Shown: in pieces, positions 33,243 through 35,109 of the stretch
Position numbering within the stretch: position 1 is the stretch's first letter
Layout: every line of letters begins with the position of its first letter
Assembly (NCBI GenBank): GCA_029248745.1
Contig: JAQWIT010000017.1
Coordinates: 1-35,109, forward strand
Origin: Gammaproteobacteria bacterium
GTDB taxonomy: Bacteria; Pseudomonadota; Gammaproteobacteria; Nitrosococcales; Methylophagaceae
Direction: 5' to 3'
DNA: 35,109 bases
Notes under the pieces: generated by a model
Told to the model about the DNA's origin: nothing
What the model saw: only the letters and a program-made list of their open reading frames with translations
Databases searched by the model: none
Program-made: the position numbers and the translations under genes

Positions 33243-33923
33243 ATGCATTTTTCAACTAAGAAAAGTCTCGACTTACCCCTCTCAGGTAAGTCTATTCAAA
33301 CTATTGAAGCGGCTAAGCCCGTAACCTCTGTTGCCATCCTCGGCAATGAATATCACGACATGAAACCCACAATGCTGATTGAAGAGGGACAAAGCATCAA
33401 ACTGGGTCAAGCCCTCTTCACCGACAAAAAAATCCTCGTGTCACATATACATCACCCGGGTCATGTACTATCAAGGCCATCAAACGGGGTAGTAAAAGGC
33501 GTTATTATTGAACTATATGGCGACGACGAAGTCACTTTTGAACGTTATGACCCAACCGAATTAAACCAACTCAAAACCGAACAAATAACACAAAACCCTC
33601 TCTCCTCCTGTCTCTGGACTGCCATCAGAACTAGAACTTACAGCAAGTCACCAAACCCTGGTTCAACCCCTCATTCCATTTTTCTCACTGCCATCGATAC
33701 CAAGCCACTTGCGGCTGACCCAAACATCATCATCAATGAGCACACAGCAGACTACACCCTCGGCCTTACTATCTTAAGGAAATTAACAGAAGGTAAAGTA
33801 TCTGTTTGCCAGTCTATCGAGGCAACTGAACAAGATGCCACTGACATCAATATTGAAAGTCATGCTTTAATGAAGCTTCAGAAGAAGAACATCAGAATTT
33901 CATCACCATGGCCGCTCACCTAA
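33243..33923 (+). pseudogene. nqrA: Truncated nqrA (Na+-NADH:quinone reductase subunit A) remnant
   Basis: The first about 195 residues follow NqrA: '(K)SLDLPLSGK', 'VAILGNEYHDMKPTMLIEEG', 'CLWTAIRTRTYSKSPNPGST', 'SIFLTAIDTKPLAADPNIII' and 'LRKLTEGKVSVCQSIEA'. A normal NqrA has about 447 residues. Here the match stops near residue 200 (about 33840), after which the frame reads the start of a diguanylate cyclase fragment out of frame. Several conserved glycines in the N-terminus (for example 'VSHIHHPGHVL' in place of the G-rich turn) are changed. No nqrB-F genes follow, so this is a remnant. Confidence 0.8.
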
Positions 33924-34490
33924 GCCTTGCACTGTCCAATATTAATCTACGCGAAAGTCCAAAAAGACAAGCCATACGCGATCCATTAACGAATCTCTAT
34001 AACCGTGGTTATTTGGATGAAGCACTCGAGAATGAAATTATTCGGGCAGAAAGAAAACAACAGTCAATCGATATCTTGATGATTGATATGGATCATTTTA
34101 AAACTTTAATGATACCTTCGGACATCATGCGGGCGACTACACGTTTCAAGAAGTCGCTAAATTAATGTCGTAAACTGTCAGAGCTGATGATATCGTAAGC
34201 TGCTATGGTGGCGAGGAGTTCTTAATCGTCATGCCAGATAGCGAAATTGACGTCTTGAAAAAAGAGCACAACTCCTCGTAGAGAGGACACGTAAGTTAAC
34301 ATTAAACTATAAAAACAAATCACTCGGCTATGTCACAATGTCGATTGGTATTGCTATGTATTCTGAATATGGCGATACATCAACATCTATCATTGCTGTC
34401 GCCGATAAAGCACTCTATAAAGCGAAAATCGAAGGTAGAGACCAAGTACAAGTCGCTGAGCTTGCGATGCTAAGTAAGACAGGTACATAA
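33865..34490 (+). pseudogene. Diguanylate cyclase (GGDEF) fragment, frameshifted
   Basis: Starting in a different frame inside the nqrA remnant, the translation reads 'NEASEEEHQNFITMAAHLSL', 'KRQAIRDPLTNLYNRGYLDE' and 'IDILMIDMDHFKTL', then shifts (one A missing near 34110) to 'NDTFGHHAGDYTFQEVAKL'. A TAA follows, then 'DDIVSCYGGEEFLIVMPDSE', where GGEEF is intact. A second shift near 34262 gives 'VERTRKLTLNYKNK' and 'SIGIAMYSEYGDTSTS', ending at 34490 in 'LSKTGT'. The upstream sensory part is absent and replaced by nqrA sequence. It is a clear pseudogene, reading toward the rRNA operon end. Confidence 0.85.
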
Positions 34491-34502
34491 CAAGCTGATA
34501 TA

Positions 34503-34530
34503 AAAAAGGCATCTGAATAGATGCCTTTTT
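34503..34530. terminator. Bidirectional terminator between the GGDEF remnant and the cupin gene
   Basis: A 12-bp stem (AAAAAGGCATCT with AGATGCCTTTTT) around GAAT, with T-runs on both exits, separates two convergent genes. Confidence 0.85.
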
Positions 34531-34553
34531 AAACTCATACTAAAACAACAAGA

Positions 34554-34844
34554 CTAGTCAGGTGTTTTCATATAGTGTTTTTTCAATGTTTTAGTGACAC
34601 TCCACATGCTTGTTAAGCCATCAGGGAAAATCACATAATCACCAGGCACAAGTGTTACTGATTCACCACCATCTGGCGTGACTACAATTTCACCTTCCAA
34701 AATATATGAATGCTCTGATTCACCTTGAAAGTCCAGGCGAAACTCTCTAACGTCACAGTCCCAAATATTCCAACTCGCAATGCCTAATTCAGCTTTACGT
34801 TCATCACTCAAATTCTTTTCAACAACAATTTTAGGCATAGCCAT
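34554..34844 (-). CDS. Small cupin protein (DUF861/EutQ-like)
   Basis: The 96-residue single-domain cupin has 'WNIWDCDVREFRLDF', the cupin metal-binding region 'SEHSYILEGEIVVTPDGGES', and a second motif 'LVPGDYVIFPDGLTSMWSVT', ending 'KKHYMKTPD'. This is the DUF861 pattern (EutQ-like and ureidoglycine-aminohydrolase-like cupins). Function is unknown; stand-alone copies are frequent. It lies between a bidirectional terminator and the rRNA operon terminator, on the same strand as the rRNA. Confidence 0.85.
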   Translation of the reverse strand: MAMPKIVVEKNLSDERKAELGIASWNIWDCDVREFRLDFQGESEHSYILEGEIVVTPDGGESVTLVPGDYVIFPDGLTSMWSVTKTLKKHYMKTPD

Positions 34845-34933
34845 CAGATCATAATCCTATTTAATCAAAAAAATACCGATCTAGCCCTAGCAAAGTAATA
34901 CACTTCACCTTAATAACTAGATCACACAAGTAT

Positions 34934-34963
34934 AAAAAAACCCAGTCCTGTAAGGGACTGGGT
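34934..34963 (-). terminator. rRNA operon terminator
   Basis: Read on the minus strand, an 8-9 bp stem (ACCCAGTCC with GGACTGGGT) is followed by seven T residues, 15-45 bases after the 5S 3' end. Confidence 0.88.
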
Positions 34964-34977
34964 CTCTCTAAATAAAA

Positions 34978-35094
34978 GCCTGGCAGTGACCTACTTTCAC
35001 ATGGGAACTCCCACACTATCATCGGCGCTAAGTCGTTTCACTTCTGAGTTCGGGATGGATTCAGGTGGGACCAACTCGCTATGGCCGCCAGGCA
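34978..35094 (-). rRNA. rrf: 5S ribosomal RNA
   Basis: The minus strand begins TGCCTGGCGGCCATAGC and ends in the complementary GCCAGGC. It contains GGTCCCACCTGA, CCGAACTCAGAAGTGAAACG and 'AGCGCCGATGATAGTGTGGG', as in gammaproteobacterial 5S. It is about 117 bases long. The 23S gene should lie just right of the window, so this window ends at the 3' end of an rRNA operon transcribed leftwards. Confidence 0.97.
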
Positions 35095-35109
35095 TAAGCG
35101 TCGCTCTAC

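Overview
The window looks like chromosome from a methylotrophic gammaproteobacterium, most likely Methylophaga or a close relative. The main reason is a complete ribulose-monophosphate (RuMP) formaldehyde-fixation block: two hexulose-6-phosphate synthases, 6-phospho-3-hexuloisomerase and transaldolase. Around it are gammaproteobacterial housekeeping genes (leuC, mutH, yadGH, dusA, metK-ahcY, an rpoN-hpf-ptsN cluster, mgtE, aroC). The genus is inferred from gene content only.

Layout. (1) 1-1.28 kb is the end of a probable integrated island: the 5' end of a type I restriction methylase (hsdM, minus strand, running off the window), a frameshifted ribbon-helix-helix protein, and a 3' fragment of tRNA-Phe followed by its terminator, which has the form of an attachment site. 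(2) 1.3-3.4 kb is a zone of decay: a frameshifted CsrA-family gene behind an intact SRAP-like gene, and a broken Lys/Cys-rich exported protein. (3) 3.5-10.1 kb is the C1 and triose block: dhaL, converging on HAD phosphatase-dhaK, then hps1, a repeat protein with a 17-residue period, transaldolase, hps2 and phi. Terminators or promoters of their own separate most of these genes. (4) 10.1-17.6 kb holds leuC, a damaged two-receiver GGDEF protein, mutH, an ABC-2 exporter (yadGH), dusA, a YgjP-like metalloprotein and a 3D-domain lipoprotein. (5) 17.6-19.4 kb is AT-rich, with orphan or broken genes and a hairpin element. (6) 19.45-22.17 kb is a SAM-cycle operon, metK-ahcY, preceded by a well-formed SAH riboswitch. 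(7) 22.3-33.1 kb holds a tungstate-type ABC transporter without its binding protein, rpoN-hpf-ptsN-short hprK-EIIA(Man)-ptsH-ptsI, mgtE, and aroC overlapping an MFS transporter gene. (8) 33.2-35.1 kb has a truncated nqrA abutting a broken diguanylate cyclase, a cupin gene, and the 3' end of an rRNA operon (5S, minus strand).

How the parts fit. Hps and Phi condense formaldehyde with ribulose 5-phosphate and isomerise the product to fructose 6-phosphate; transaldolase helps regenerate the acceptor. DhaK and DhaL phosphorylate dihydroxyacetone, but no DhaM is present. The separate EIIA(Man), HPr and EI genes 22 kb away have the same domain set as DhaM and could supply phosphate. MetK and AhcY run the methyl cycle under SAH control.

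Most novel candidate: the unrecognised protein at 7000-7551. It has seven copies of a (M/I/L)T(G/S)V(E/A)(R/Q)YI motif at about 17-residue spacing, and it sits between hps1 and transaldolase. Its form recalls multivalent scaffold or linker proteins, which raises an untested possibility of a RuMP-enzyme scaffold. Seven accessory genes or remnants carry frameshifts or stops, often in homopolymer runs, while the core genes are intact.
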